Shown here: piece after piece, positions 8,140-16,160 of the stretch
Layout of the letters: each line of letters begins with the position of its first letter
How positions within the stretch are numbered: the stretch's first letter is position 1
Source: Nocardia jejuensis NBRC 103114
Lineage (GTDB): Bacteria > Actinomycetota > Actinomycetes > Mycobacteriales > Mycobacteriaceae
NCBI RefSeq assembly: GCF_001613145.1
Contig: NZ_BDBU01000024.1
Span: 62,001-126,000 of the forward strand
DNA length: 64,000 nt
Direction: 5' to 3'
Position numbers and translations under genes: made by a program
The notes under the pieces: generated by a model
What the model was told of the DNA's origin: nothing
Databases searched by the model: none
What the model saw: the letters and a program-made list of their open reading frames with translations, nothing else

Positions 8140-9189
8140 TCAGTCGGCGGCGAGATCCCGCTCCCAGCGCGTTTCCACGTCGGTGAACCGCCAGACCGCG
8201 AGGGCGACGACCCATGTGAGCAGGAACAAACCGACGATAATGAAACCGAGGTCACCGAGATCCAGCCTGCCGATCCAGGCGATCAATCCCGATGTGACGT
8301 TCAGCTTCTCGACGAAGATCGAGATGATCTCCTGCACGCCGATGAGCAGCGCCACCGCCACCGACAGCCCGGTGATCACCAGGTTGTAGTAGATCTTGCG
8401 GACCGGCCGGGCGAAGGCCCAGTCGTAGGCGTAGCTCATGAAGGAACCGTCGAGCGAGTCGAACAGCGCCATGCCCGCCGAGAACAGCACGGGCAGTACG
8501 AGAATCGAGTACCAGGGCAACCCGGTGGCGGCCGCGCCGCCCGCGATCACCAGCAGGCCGACCTCGGTGACGGTGTCGAAACCGAGGCCGAAGAGCAGCC
8601 CGACCGGGTACATCTGCCAGGGTTTGCGCACCAGCTTCACGACCGGCCCGAGGACTCGGTTGAGCAGGCCGCGCTCCTCGAGCGCCTGCTCGAGTCGCTC
8701 CTCGTCGAATTCGCCGGTGCGCATGCGCCGGAACACTTTCCAGATGCCGATCAGGGCCGCGAGGTTCAACAGGCCGATCGCGATCAGGAAGCTTCCCGAG
8801 ATGCTGGTGCCCCACAGTCCGGTCCACCGGTGCAGCGAGGACCCCTCGTCCTGCAACGGACCAGCCAGCGCCCGCACGCCCAATGCGAGCAGCGCGACCA
8901 TGATGAACACGATGCTGGAGTGCCCGAGCGCGAACCAGAACCCGACGGTGTGGGTCTTGGCTCTGCCGTTCTCCGCCACCAGCTTTCGGGTGGTGTTGTC
9001 GATGGCGGCGATGTGGTCCGCGTCGAACGCGTGGCGCATGCCGAGGGTGTAGGCGGTGACGCCGAGCCCGACTCCGAAGACCGAGCCCTGCACCACGTGG
9101 TGCCCGGGCACCACGAACAGCAGCAGTGTGCCCCAGCCGATGACGTGCAACGCGAGGACCGCGAGGCCCATACCGATCCAACCGCGCAT
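8140..9189 (-). CDS. nickel/cobalt permease, NiCoT family
   Basis: A single-component transporter importing Ni2+ or Co2+ for metalloenzymes such as urease, hydrogenase or B12 enzymes. The protein (about 349 residues) has about eight membrane segments and the family signature RHAFDADHIAAIDN in segment 2, where the HX4DH pattern binds metal. LGHSSIVF, LGFDTVTEVGLL and GMALFDSLDGSFM are further conserved blocks. I chose the ATG at 9189 because GAGGG lies 8 nt upstream; an in-frame ATG at 9204 lacks a ribosome site. tRNA-Ser(TGA) lies 28 bp upstream on the same strand, so readthrough from the tRNA promoter is possible. Confidence 0.92.
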   Translation of the reverse strand: MRGWIGMGLAVLALHVIGWGTLLLFVVPGHHVVQGSVFGVGLGVTAYTLGMRHAFDADHIAAIDNTTRKLVAENGRAKTHTVGFWFALGHSSIVFIMVALLALGVRALAGPLQDEGSSLHRWTGLWGTSISGSFLIAIGLLNLAALIGIWKVFRRMRTGEFDEERLEQALEERGLLNRVLGPVVKLVRKPWQMYPVGLLFGLGFDTVTEVGLLVIAGGAAATGLPWYSILVLPVLFSAGMALFDSLDGSFMSYAYDWAFARPVRKIYYNLVITGLSVAVALLIGVQEIISIFVEKLNVTSGLIAWIGRLDLGDLGFIIVGLFLLTWVVALAVWRFTDVETRWERDLAAD

Positions 9190-9217
9190 GAAGCACACCC
9201 TCATCGTTCGAGATTTG

Positions 9218-9302
9218 CGGAAGCAGAGGGATTTGAACCCCCGGTCGCTTTCGCGACGCTCGCTTTCAAGGCGAGTGCATTCGGCCGCTCTGCCATGCTT
9301 CC
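9218..9302 (-). tRNA. tRNA-Ser (anticodon TGA)
   Basis: An 85-nt class II tRNA on the minus strand. The acceptor stem is GGAAGCA/TGCTTCC, the anticodon arm CTCGC-CTTGAAA-GCGAG gives anticodon TGA, the variable arm is GTCGCGAAAGCGAC, and the T-loop is GGTTCAAATCC. It reads UCA-type serine codons. CCA is not encoded. Confidence 0.96.
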
Positions 9303-9341
9303 AGGCGTCCGATGTTAGCAGCGCCCCCGGAGGAATCTGAC

Positions 9342-9836
9342 CTACGCGTCGGACCGCGACGCGGAGCGCTGGTCGGCAGCCTGGTCGACCAGGTCCAGGG
9401 CGGAGGCGACCGCGGCCAGCTGCTGCTGGGTGAGCAGATCGACGAAATAGCGGCGGACCGCGGCCACATGTCCGGGGGCCGCGGCTCGCAACCGCCGCAT
9501 GCCCTTGTCGGTGAGCTGGGCCAGCACGCCGCGACCGTCGTCCTCGCAGGCGATGCGGCGCACCATCCGCTCCTTCTCCATCCGCCGCACCTGATGGGTG
9601 AGCCGGCTGCGGGAGGAGATCACCCCGTCGGCCAGGTCGCTCATGCGCAGTGCACGATTCGGCGCTTCGGAGAGTTTGACCAGGATGCGGTAGTCGGCGA
9701 AGGACAGATCGCTGTCGCGCTGCAACTGCCGATTGAGGTCGGCCAGCAGACGCTGGCTGCCGTCCATGTACGCCCGCCAGGCTCGCTGCTGTTCCGGGGT
9801 GAGCCATCTCGGCTGGGCCCCGGGTTCGACCGCCAC
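9342..9836 (-). CDS. MarR family transcriptional regulator
   Basis: This 164-residue winged-helix regulator has the MarR pattern. A helical N-terminus (WLTPEQQRAWRAYMDG) precedes the recognition region LRMSDLADGVISSRSRLTHQVRRMEKERMVRR (about residues 55-86), then the wing CEDDGRGVLAQLTDKG, then a C-terminal dimerisation helix. I chose the GTG at 9836 (MAVEPGAQPRW). It is transcribed in the same direction as the FMN oxidase gene upstream of it, whose stop lies 56 bp away, so the two could share a transcript. Its ligand and operator are not evident. Confidence 0.88.
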   Translation of the reverse strand: MAVEPGAQPRWLTPEQQRAWRAYMDGSQRLLADLNRQLQRDSDLSFADYRILVKLSEAPNRALRMSDLADGVISSRSRLTHQVRRMEKERMVRRIACEDDGRGVLAQLTDKGMRRLRAAAPGHVAAVRRYFVDLLTQQQLAAVASALDLVDQAADQRSASRSDA

Positions 9837-9892
9837 CGGGTCAGTGTATCCAAGCCGGCACGCGAGATGCCCTGCCGAGCGGGGAATATCGC

Positions 9893-11068
9893 TCACCGAT
9901 AGGAGGAGAGCATGGTGCGGCTCAGGTCGCTCACGCCGGTGCAGCCCGAAAGTCCCATGGCCGCATCGAAATCCGCGAGAATGCAGCGCAGCGCGTGCCG
10001 GACGCCGTCGGCTCCGGCGAGACCGAGTCCGTAGGCCCAGGGGCGGCCGTACAGGACCGCTTTCGCGCCGAGCGAGAGCGCGATCATCACATCGGAGCCG
10101 GTGCGGATTCCGGAGTCGAAGAGCACGTCCGCGCGATCGCCGACGGTGGCGACGATGGTGGGCAGCGCGTCCAGCGCGGCGACCGAACCGTCGACCTGAC
10201 GGCCGCCGTGATTGCTGACGATGACCGCGTCCGCCCCGGCGTCCACGCACTGACGGGCATCGTCCGGATGCAGCACGCCCTTCACCGCGATCGGCAGTTC
10301 GGTCCAGTCCCGCAGCCGATGGATGTCGGCCGGGCGCAGGCCGTGATTGCCGAAGGTGCCGACCCAGGTGAGGATGGCCGCGCGCATGGCGTCCTCGCTC
10401 TCCTCGGGCGGCGCGGCGAGCTTGGCCCGGAAGACCGGATCGGAGAGATAGTTCGCGATGCCCTGGCCGTGCAGGAACGGTAGATGCCCGAGTTCCAGAT
10501 CACGCGGCCGCCAGCCCAGGGCGGGCGTGTCCACGGTGACGACAATGGCCTTGGCTCCGGACTTTTCGGCGCGTTCGACGAAGGAGCGCGCCAGTTCCAT
10601 GTCGTTGGGCCAGTACAGCTGATACCACCAGTCCCCCGCGCGCTCGCCGACCTCCTCGATGGTGGAGGAGGCCGCGGTGGACAGCACCATGCCGATGCCG
10701 AGTTCCCGGGTCACGTCCGCGACGACGGTTTCGCCGCGCTCGTGCAGCAGGCCGAGCACGCCGATGGGTGCGGTCAGAATCGGAGCGGCGAGATGGGTGC
10801 CGAGCACGTCGACCGACAGGTCCCGGGCTCCGGGAGCGCTCGCGCCGCGCAGCATGCGGGGCAGCAGCCGATACTTCTCGAAGGCGACGAGATTCGAGTG
10901 CGCGGTGCGCTCGGCGGAGGCGCTGCCCGCGACGTAGTTGAAGGCCGCCGGTTCCAGGACTTCCCGAGCGCGCTCCTGCAGGCCGGCCGCCGTGATCGGC
11001 AGCGATGGCACTTTACCGGCGAGGCCCGAAAGATAGATCTCGTTCTGGAAATCGACGAAACTGCTCAT
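9893..11068 (-). CDS. FMN-dependent alpha-hydroxy-acid oxidase (lactate 2-monooxygenase-like)
   Basis: The 391-residue protein is a TIM-barrel flavoenzyme that oxidises L-2-hydroxy acids. It most resembles lactate 2-monooxygenase, which converts lactate to acetate, CO2 and water. Supporting segments are FNYVAGSASAERTA (N-terminal), PIGVLGLLHERGE, STAASSTIEEV, QLYWPNDMELARSFVERAE, WRPRDLELGHLPFL, the catalytic His in SNHGGRQVDG and the FMN-phosphate loop LFDSGIRTGSDV. Length and the ENEIY-like start (FQNEIYLSGLAGK) match mycobacterial lactate monooxygenase. No signal peptide is present. The precise 2-hydroxy acid is not determined by sequence. Confidence 0.88.
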   Translation of the reverse strand: MSSFVDFQNEIYLSGLAGKVPSLPITAAGLQERAREVLEPAAFNYVAGSASAERTAHSNLVAFEKYRLLPRMLRGASAPGARDLSVDVLGTHLAAPILTAPIGVLGLLHERGETVVADVTRELGIGMVLSTAASSTIEEVGERAGDWWYQLYWPNDMELARSFVERAEKSGAKAIVVTVDTPALGWRPRDLELGHLPFLHGQGIANYLSDPVFRAKLAAPPEESEDAMRAAILTWVGTFGNHGLRPADIHRLRDWTELPIAVKGVLHPDDARQCVDAGADAVIVSNHGGRQVDGSVAALDALPTIVATVGDRADVLFDSGIRTGSDVMIALSLGAKAVLYGRPWAYGLGLAGADGVRHALRCILADFDAAMGLSGCTGVSDLSRTMLSSYR

Positions 11069-11185
11069 TCTCGGAACGCTAGTACCTTCAACCCCACGGT
11101 GGGGGGTGTCGGAAATTCTTTCCTGGAGCGTAACTTCCGGAAAGGTTCCGGCCGGAAACAGTCCATCCGGCGGATGTCCGAACGG

Positions 11186-11299
11186 TCAGCGACGGCGTAC
11201 CCGAACCAGCTCTCGGGAGGATTCCTGGGCGACGAAACCGGAAATGGCCATTGCGGTGAGAACGATCAGTGCGCCGAGGGTGGTGAACATCGCGATCAT
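11186..11299 (-). CDS. small single-pass membrane peptide (37 aa)
   Basis: A 37-residue product begins at ATG 11299, preceded by AGGAGA 5 nt upstream, a strong ribosome site. MIAMF leads into one hydrophobic segment TTLGALIVLTAMAISGFVA, followed by a short basic tail ending ELVRVRRR, so it would sit in the membrane with the charged tail inside. It lies in the gap between the FMN oxidase and a quinone oxidoreductase, divergent from the latter. It resembles no characterised family that I recognise; the ribosome site and membrane profile are the evidence that it is real. Confidence 0.6.
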   Translation of the reverse strand: MIAMFTTLGALIVLTAMAISGFVAQESSRELVRVRRR

Positions 11300-11404
11300 G
11301 GAATCTCCTGGTTCGTTGTGTCGATTCCACTGTGCCGGGAAAAGCTGACAGGATCCTGTGCTCCCGCCGAAGATGGCCTGACAGTAATCGCTGAGCCCGC
11401 GCCG

Positions 11405-11410
11405 TACCCT
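11405..11410 (+). promoter_or_regulatory. -10 hexamer of a probable leaderless promoter
   Basis: TACCCT fits TAnnnT and lies 7 nt before the ATG at 11418. No Shine-Dalgarno lies between them, so the mRNA probably starts at or next to the ATG. Confidence 0.5.
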
Positions 11411-11417
11411 CGGTTTC

Positions 11418-12410
11418 ATGTATGCGGTGACGCTCGATGGTTTCGGTGGTCCCGAAGTGATGACGTGGGCCCAGGTTCCCGATCTGCCCGCGCCCGGTCC
11501 GGGCGAGGTGTCGATCGATGTGGTGGCCGCGGGGGTGAACCGCGCGGACCTGATGCAACGGCAGGGTTTCTATCCGCCGCCGCCCGGCGCGAGCGAGACG
11601 CTCGGCCTGGAGTGTTCCGGCGTGATCGCGGAAATCGGTCCCGGAGTACAGGATTGGCGTCCCGGCGATCGGGTGTGCGCGCTACTGTCCGGCGGCGGCT
11701 ACGCCGAGCGGGTGCTCGTGCCCGCGACCCAGGTGCTGCCGGTCCCCGAGGACTGGGACCTGCCCGCCGCGGCGGCGCTGCCGGAGGTGGCCGCCACGGT
11801 GTGGTCGAACCTGGTCATGACCGCGGGCCTGCGTTCGGGCCAGTTACTGCTGATTCACGGTGGCGGCAGCGGGATCGGCACGCACGCCATTCAGGTGGCG
11901 CGGAGCCTGGGCGCGCGGGTGGCGGTGACCGCGGGGTCGAAGTTCAAACTCGATAGCTGTCAGGAATTGGGTGCGAGCATCCTGATCAATTACCGCGAAG
12001 AGGATTTCGTGGAGGTGCTGAAATCCGAAAGTGACGGTGCCGACGTGATTCTCGACAATATGGGCGCGAAGTACCTGGCCCGCAATGTGGACGCGCTCGC
12101 CGAGGACGGCCGGTTGGTGATCATCGGCATGCAGGGCGGGGTCACCGCGGAATTGAATCTCGCGGTGTTGCTGGGAAAGCGCGGCAGCGTGCACGCCACC
12201 AATCTGCGCCGCCGGGCCGCGACCGGACGCGGGAGCAAGGCCGAGATCGTCGCGGAGCTGCGGCGGCGGGTATGGCCCCTGGTCGCGGAGGGCTCGGTCG
12301 TGCCGGTGATCTCGGCCGAACTGCCGGTGGCCGACGCCGCCGAGGCGCACCGCCTGCTGGACTCGGACGACACGGTCGGCAAGGTGATCCTGCGCGTGCG
12401 CGAAGACTGA
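11418..12410 (+). CDS. NAD(P)H-quinone oxidoreductase, PIG3-type MDR protein
   Basis: A medium-chain dehydrogenase/reductase of 330 residues from the quinone-oxidoreductase (PIG3/QOR) branch, which lacks catalytic zinc and reduces quinones with NADPH. N-terminal GroES-like fold: PGPGEVSIDVVAAGVNRADLMQRQGFYPPPPG (about residues 27-58). The nucleotide-binding fold follows, with LLIHGGGSGIGTHAIQVARSLGA near 144-166 and INYREEDF. The Zn-binding Cys cluster of alcohol dehydrogenases is absent. M. tuberculosis Rv3777 occupies the equivalent position. The gene converges with the class V aminotransferase homologue, with 6 bp between the stops. Confidence 0.88.
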   Translation: MYAVTLDGFGGPEVMTWAQVPDLPAPGPGEVSIDVVAAGVNRADLMQRQGFYPPPPGASETLGLECSGVIAEIGPGVQDWRPGDRVCALLSGGGYAERVLVPATQVLPVPEDWDLPAAAALPEVAATVWSNLVMTAGLRSGQLLLIHGGGSGIGTHAIQVARSLGARVAVTAGSKFKLDSCQELGASILINYREEDFVEVLKSESDGADVILDNMGAKYLARNVDALAEDGRLVIIGMQGGVTAELNLAVLLGKRGSVHATNLRRRAATGRGSKAEIVAELRRRVWPLVAEGSVVPVISAELPVADAAEAHRLLDSDDTVGKVILRVRED

Positions 12411-12416
12411 GTCCGC

Positions 12417-13622
12417 TCAGGTGTCGAGGGCGGTGAGGGCGCGGCCGAGCTGGTCGATCTCGAATTTGGTCGTGTACGGCGCGAGCCCGATGGTGACCGC
12501 GCCGCCCTCGTCGTTCACACCGAGCGCGTCCAGCAGGCGGCTGCCGCCGTGCGATCCGCTCAGCGTGCCGATCCGGGCGTCGGCGAGCTTGGCCGAGACC
12601 TTCTCCGCCTGCATCCCCGCGATGGTGAAGCTGACCGTCGGAATGCGGGTCGAGGCGCGGCCGATGACGGTCAGGTTGGGGATCTGATCCAGGGTCGTCA
12701 TCAGGTGCTCGAAGAGCTGATCGTGGTAGTCCTGCAGCGAGGTGATCGAGATCTCGAGGCGCTCCCGGCGGGTTCCGGTCGCGCGCTCGTCCATTCCGGC
12801 CAGGTAGTCGATGGAGGTGGTGAGGCCCGCCAGTAGCGCGTACTGGTGGTGACCGACCTCGAGCCGCTCCGAACCCTTGGCGTACGGGTTCAGGGACATG
12901 GAGGGAATGCGGTCCAGGAAGGCGGGATCGCGGAAGACCAGCGCGCCGACCTGCGGTCCGCCCCACGCCGGTGCGCTCAGCGCGATGACGTCGGCATTGA
13001 GTTCGTCGATGTCGATGAGCGCGTAGGGGGCCGCGCCGAAGCAGTCCGCGACCAGCAGGCCGCCCACCTCGTGCACGCGATCGGCGGCCACCCGCACCGA
13101 CGGCGCGGAGCCGACGATCGGGGAGGCGGCGGTCAACGCGACCAGCCGGGCGGTGGGACCGATGAGCTCCTCGAACTGCCAGGCGGGCATTTCGCAGGTC
13201 TCGATTTCCACTTCGGCCCAGCGCACATGTGCGCCATAGCGATTGGCGATCCGAAGCCACGGCGCGACATTGGCTTCGTCATCCAGGCGCGACAGCACGA
13301 TCCCGGTGCCCAGGCCCAGGCGGGAGCTCAGCGATTCGGCCAGCCAGGCCAGGAGTACCGCTCGGTCGGGACCCAGCACCACGCCCGCGGGATCGCCGCC
13401 CACCAGATCCGCGACCGCCTCGCGAGCGGCCTCGAGGATCGCGGCGCTGCGCTTGGCGGCGCCGTGCCGATTGGTATGGGAGAAGGCGGAGGTTCGGAAA
13501 CCCGTTGATACGGCGCGTGATACCGAATCCGGAACCAGCATGCCCGCTTGCGGGTCCAGATGGATCCAGCCGTCGCCCAGGGACGGTATGAGGCCCCGCA
13601 CCCTTGCGACGTCGTAAGTCAT
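12417..13622 (-). CDS. class V aminotransferase / cysteine desulfurase homologue lacking the PLP lysine
   Basis: The 401-residue protein has the class V aminotransferase fold: an N-terminal HLDPQAGMLVPDSV, SHTNRHGAAKRSAAIL, an Asp at the PLP-nitrogen position in VADCFGA (Asp193) and the strand DVIALSAPAWGGPQVGALVF. In active relatives that strand carries S-x-H-K-W/F-GGP. Here it reads S216-A-P-A219-W-GGP, so the Schiff-base lysine and preceding histidine are missing on direct reading of the codons. The protein is otherwise intact and full length. It occupies the position of M. tuberculosis Rv3778c, between the oxidoreductase and bpa. I chose ATG 13622 over an in-frame GTG at 13631; neither has a clear ribosome site. 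It is probably not a conventional transaminase. Confidence 0.82.
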   Translation of the reverse strand: MTYDVARVRGLIPSLGDGWIHLDPQAGMLVPDSVSRAVSTGFRTSAFSHTNRHGAAKRSAAILEAAREAVADLVGGDPAGVVLGPDRAVLLAWLAESLSSRLGLGTGIVLSRLDDEANVAPWLRIANRYGAHVRWAEVEIETCEMPAWQFEELIGPTARLVALTAASPIVGSAPSVRVAADRVHEVGGLLVADCFGAAPYALIDIDELNADVIALSAPAWGGPQVGALVFRDPAFLDRIPSMSLNPYAKGSERLEVGHHQYALLAGLTTSIDYLAGMDERATGTRRERLEISITSLQDYHDQLFEHLMTTLDQIPNLTVIGRASTRIPTVSFTIAGMQAEKVSAKLADARIGTLSGSHGGSRLLDALGVNDEGGAVTIGLAPYTTKFEIDQLGRALTALDT

Positions 13623-13778
13623 GGTGGCCACTCTAAGGGGAGAGAGCTTGCGAGCGTAACGGTAGCCTCACGACCACTCGTCACCGAACCGGACGAGCTG
13701 GGCGGAACACACAAAGCAGACAGGGACGGATCGGACACCCCCTTAGCGCGTTCGCCGGAGTCACGGAATGATGGGGGC

Positions 13779-14360
13779 ATGACGCAGTCGGACGGTGCAC
13801 CCGAATCCATTGTCGTGATCGGTCCCGAGGGCAAACCCGTGGCCATTCCGGCGAACATGCTGCCCGGTGGTGATCCGCTCACCGGACAGGTTGTCGGCGA
13901 GGGCAATTCCGATGAATCTCGCGAAAAGGAAGAATCGCTCGCCGATATGGTCGAGCAGCCGGCAAAGGTCATGCGCATCGGCACCATGATCAAACAGCTG
14001 CTCGAAGAGGTCCGGCACGCGCCGCTGGACGATGCCAGTCGCACCCGGCTGCGCGAGATCCACCGCTCCTCCATCCTCGAACTCGAACAGGGCCTCGCCC
14101 CGGAACTGCGCGAGGAACTCGAGCGCCTGGCTCTCCCGTTCAGTGAGGACGCCGTTCCGTCGGACGCCGAACTCCGCATCGCCCAAGCACAATTGGTGGG
14201 CTGGCTCGAAGGTCTGTTCCACGGAATCCAGACCGCGCTGTTCGCACAGCAGATGGCCGCGCGCGCTCAGCTCGAGCAGATGCGCCAGCTGCCGCCCGGC
14301 GCGACCACCATCGATCCCCGTCAATCCGGCGGCGCGACCGGCACCGGTCAGTACCTGTGA
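13779..14360 (+). CDS. bpa: bacterial proteasome activator (Bpa/PafE, DUF2587)
   Basis: Bpa is an ATP-independent ring activator that opens the actinobacterial 20S proteasome and helps degrade unfolded proteins such as HspR. The 193-residue product has an acidic disordered N-terminus, a core helical region (VEQPAKVMRIGTMIKQLLEEVRHAPLDDASRTRLREIH, about residues 62-99) and LVGWLEGLFHGIQTALFAQQMAARAQLEQMR. It ends GTGQYL; the terminal GQYL motif is the known proteasome-docking tail of the M. tuberculosis protein (Rv3780). The start is ATG at 13779 after GGGGGC. As in M. tuberculosis, it lies immediately before the galactan exporter genes. Confidence 0.95.
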   Translation: MTQSDGAPESIVVIGPEGKPVAIPANMLPGGDPLTGQVVGEGNSDESREKEESLADMVEQPAKVMRIGTMIKQLLEEVRHAPLDDASRTRLREIHRSSILELEQGLAPELREELERLALPFSEDAVPSDAELRIAQAQLVGWLEGLFHGIQTALFAQQMAARAQLEQMRQLPPGATTIDPRQSGGATGTGQYL

Positions 14361-14438
14361 ACGTGACGAGCGCGACCCCGTCGGCTCGGCAAGTCGCGGT
14401 CGCAGGCAGGTTCCCGACGCAAATCGAAGGCTATTAGA

Positions 14439-14444
14439 TAGGGT
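14439..14444 (+). promoter_or_regulatory. -10 hexamer before wzm, probable leaderless start
   Basis: TAGGGT (TAnnnT) lies 8 nt before the GTG of wzm and there is no Shine-Dalgarno between, so the galactan exporter transcript may start at the GTG. Confidence 0.5.
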
Positions 14445-14452
14445 CGGGTGCT

Positions 14453-15337
14453 GTGCCTGCTGCTGCTCCCCCCGACTCGGCCACGGCCGAAGCGCGTCCG
14501 GACGAACCCCCGGTGACGCTGGTATCGGACTCCCAGTCCTTCGCCCGCGCCTTCAAGGACTTCCGGGACGGCTTCTCCCAGCGAGAGTTGTGGCTGGCGT
14601 TGGGCTGGCAGGACATCAAACAGCGCTATCGGCGCTCGGTGCTCGGCCCGTTCTGGATCACCATCGCGACCGGCCTGCAGGCCGCCGCGATGGGTGTCCT
14701 CTACGCCACGTTGTTCGGGCAGACGCTGAGTTCGTACCTGCCGTACGTGACCGTCGGGCTGATCGTCTGGAACGTGATCAACGCCAGCATCATCGAGGGC
14801 TCGGACGTCTTCATCGCCAACGAGGGGCTGATCAAACAGCTGCCCTCGGCACTGAGCGTGCACGTATATCGCCTGGTGTGGCGCCAATTCCTGTTCTTCG
14901 CACACAACCTGATCATCTATGTGGTGATGGTGCTCGCGTTCAGCATCTGGCGGCATCTGCACTGGTCCGCGCTGCTGGCGATTCCCGGTCTGCTGCTGGT
15001 CTTCCTCAACGCGCTCTGGGTGACGATCGTGTTCGGCATCTTCAGCACCCGCTACCGCGATCTGGCACCGATCCTGGGCAGCACCACCCTCATGCTCTTC
15101 GTGCTCACCCCGGTGATGTGGAAGCCGACGGCGCTGACCGGCACCGCGAGCGATCGCGCCAAGCTGGCCGAGCTCGTGCCGACCTACCATTACCTGGAGA
15201 TCGTGCGCGCGCCGCTGCTCGGCGATCCGATCCACCTGCGCAGCTGGATCGTGGTGCTGAGCATCACCGTCCTCGGCGGCATCGTCGCGATACTGGCCAT
15301 GAAGAAGTTCCGTTCCCGAGTCCCCTACTGGGTGTGA
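14453..15337 (+). CDS. wzm: galactan ABC transporter permease (Wzm)
   Basis: The membrane subunit of an ABC-2 type polysaccharide exporter, predicted to move lipid-linked galactan across the plasma membrane with the Wzt ATPase. The 294-residue protein has a cytoplasmic N-terminus, an amphipathic LWLALGWQDIKQRYRRSVLGPFW segment (about residues 44-66) typical of Wzm proteins, and six membrane segments, ending MKKFRSRVPYWV. IEGSDVFIANEGLIKQLP is the conserved loop after segment 2. The start is GTG at 14453. Wzt follows 7 nt after the stop and GlfT1 overlaps Wzt. The M. tuberculosis counterpart is Rv3783, but there the permease lies after GlfT1; here it comes first. Confidence 0.93.
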   Translation: MPAAAPPDSATAEARPDEPPVTLVSDSQSFARAFKDFRDGFSQRELWLALGWQDIKQRYRRSVLGPFWITIATGLQAAAMGVLYATLFGQTLSSYLPYVTVGLIVWNVINASIIEGSDVFIANEGLIKQLPSALSVHVYRLVWRQFLFFAHNLIIYVVMVLAFSIWRHLHWSALLAIPGLLLVFLNALWVTIVFGIFSTRYRDLAPILGSTTLMLFVLTPVMWKPTALTGTASDRAKLAELVPTYHYLEIVRAPLLGDPIHLRSWIVVLSITVLGGIVAILAMKKFRSRVPYWV

Positions 15338-15344
15338 AGGCTCA

Positions 15345-16160
15345 ATGACCGACCATGTGAGTATCGAAACCCAGAACGCGTGGGTGGAGTTCCCGATCTT
15401 CGACGCGAAGTCTCGTTCGCTGAAGAAGGCCGTGCTGGGCTCGGCCGGTGGCGCCATCGGGCGCAACCAATCCGATGTGGTGGTCGTGGAAGCGTTGCGC
15501 GACATCAACCTCTCGCTCAAGGAGGGCGACCGGATCGGTTTGGTCGGGCACAACGGCGCGGGCAAATCCACACTGCTGCGGCTGCTTTCGGGCATCTACG
15601 AACCCACCCGCGGCAGCGCGCGGATTCGCGGACGCGTGGCGCCGGTCTTCGATCTCGGCGTCGGCATGGATCCGGAGGTCTCCGGATACGACAACATCAT
15701 CATTCGCGGACTGTTCCTCGGGCAGACCCGCAAGCAGATGCTGGCCAAGATCGACGAGATCGCCGACTTCACCGAACTCGGCGACTACCTGGCGATGCCG
15801 CTGCGCACCTACTCCACCGGTATGCGCGTGCGCCTGGCGATGGGCGTGGTCACCTCCATCGATCCGGAGATCCTGCTGCTGGACGAGGGCATCGGCGCGG
15901 TCGACGCCGATTTCATGAAGAAAGCGCGAATCCGGTTGCAGGAATTGGTCTCCCGCTCCGGAATCCTGGTCTTCGCCAGTCACTCCAACGAATTCCTGGC
16001 TCAGCTCTGCGATTCGGCTATGTGGATCGACCACGGACAGGTCAGACTGCACGGCGGTATCGAAGAAGTCGTTCGTGCCTACGAAGGCCCCGAGGCGGGC
16101 GATCACGTGGCGACGGTGCTGCGGGATCTGGAACGTGAAGCCGAACGGAATCCCGCATGA
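15345..16160 (+). CDS. wzt: galactan ABC transporter ATP-binding protein (Wzt)
   Basis: The 271-residue ATPase powers the Wzm permease. Walker A is GHNGAGKST (68-76), the Q-loop region is MDPEVSGYDNI, the ABC signature is YSTGMRVRLA and Walker B is ILLLDEGIGAVD, followed by the switch His in FASHSNEFL. The MEEFPIFDAKSRSLKKAVLG-type N-terminus (VEFPIFDAKSRSLKKAV) is characteristic of Wzt-like polysaccharide exporters. No carbohydrate-binding C-terminal domain is present, since the protein ends soon after the NBD. Its last codons overlap the glfT1 start as ATGA, implying coupled translation. M. tuberculosis Rv3781 is the equivalent. Confidence 0.94.
   Translation: MTDHVSIETQNAWVEFPIFDAKSRSLKKAVLGSAGGAIGRNQSDVVVVEALRDINLSLKEGDRIGLVGHNGAGKSTLLRLLSGIYEPTRGSARIRGRVAPVFDLGVGMDPEVSGYDNIIIRGLFLGQTRKQMLAKIDEIADFTELGDYLAMPLRTYSTGMRVRLAMGVVTSIDPEILLLDEGIGAVDADFMKKARIRLQELVSRSGILVFASHSNEFLAQLCDSAMWIDHGQVRLHGGIEEVVRAYEGPEAGDHVATVLRDLEREAERNPA

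Noticed and set aside
7135-9318. A 727-codon plus-strand frame opposite the Ag85-like and NiCoT genes, running into tRNA-Ser.
   Set aside because: It is antisense to two well-supported genes and a tRNA.
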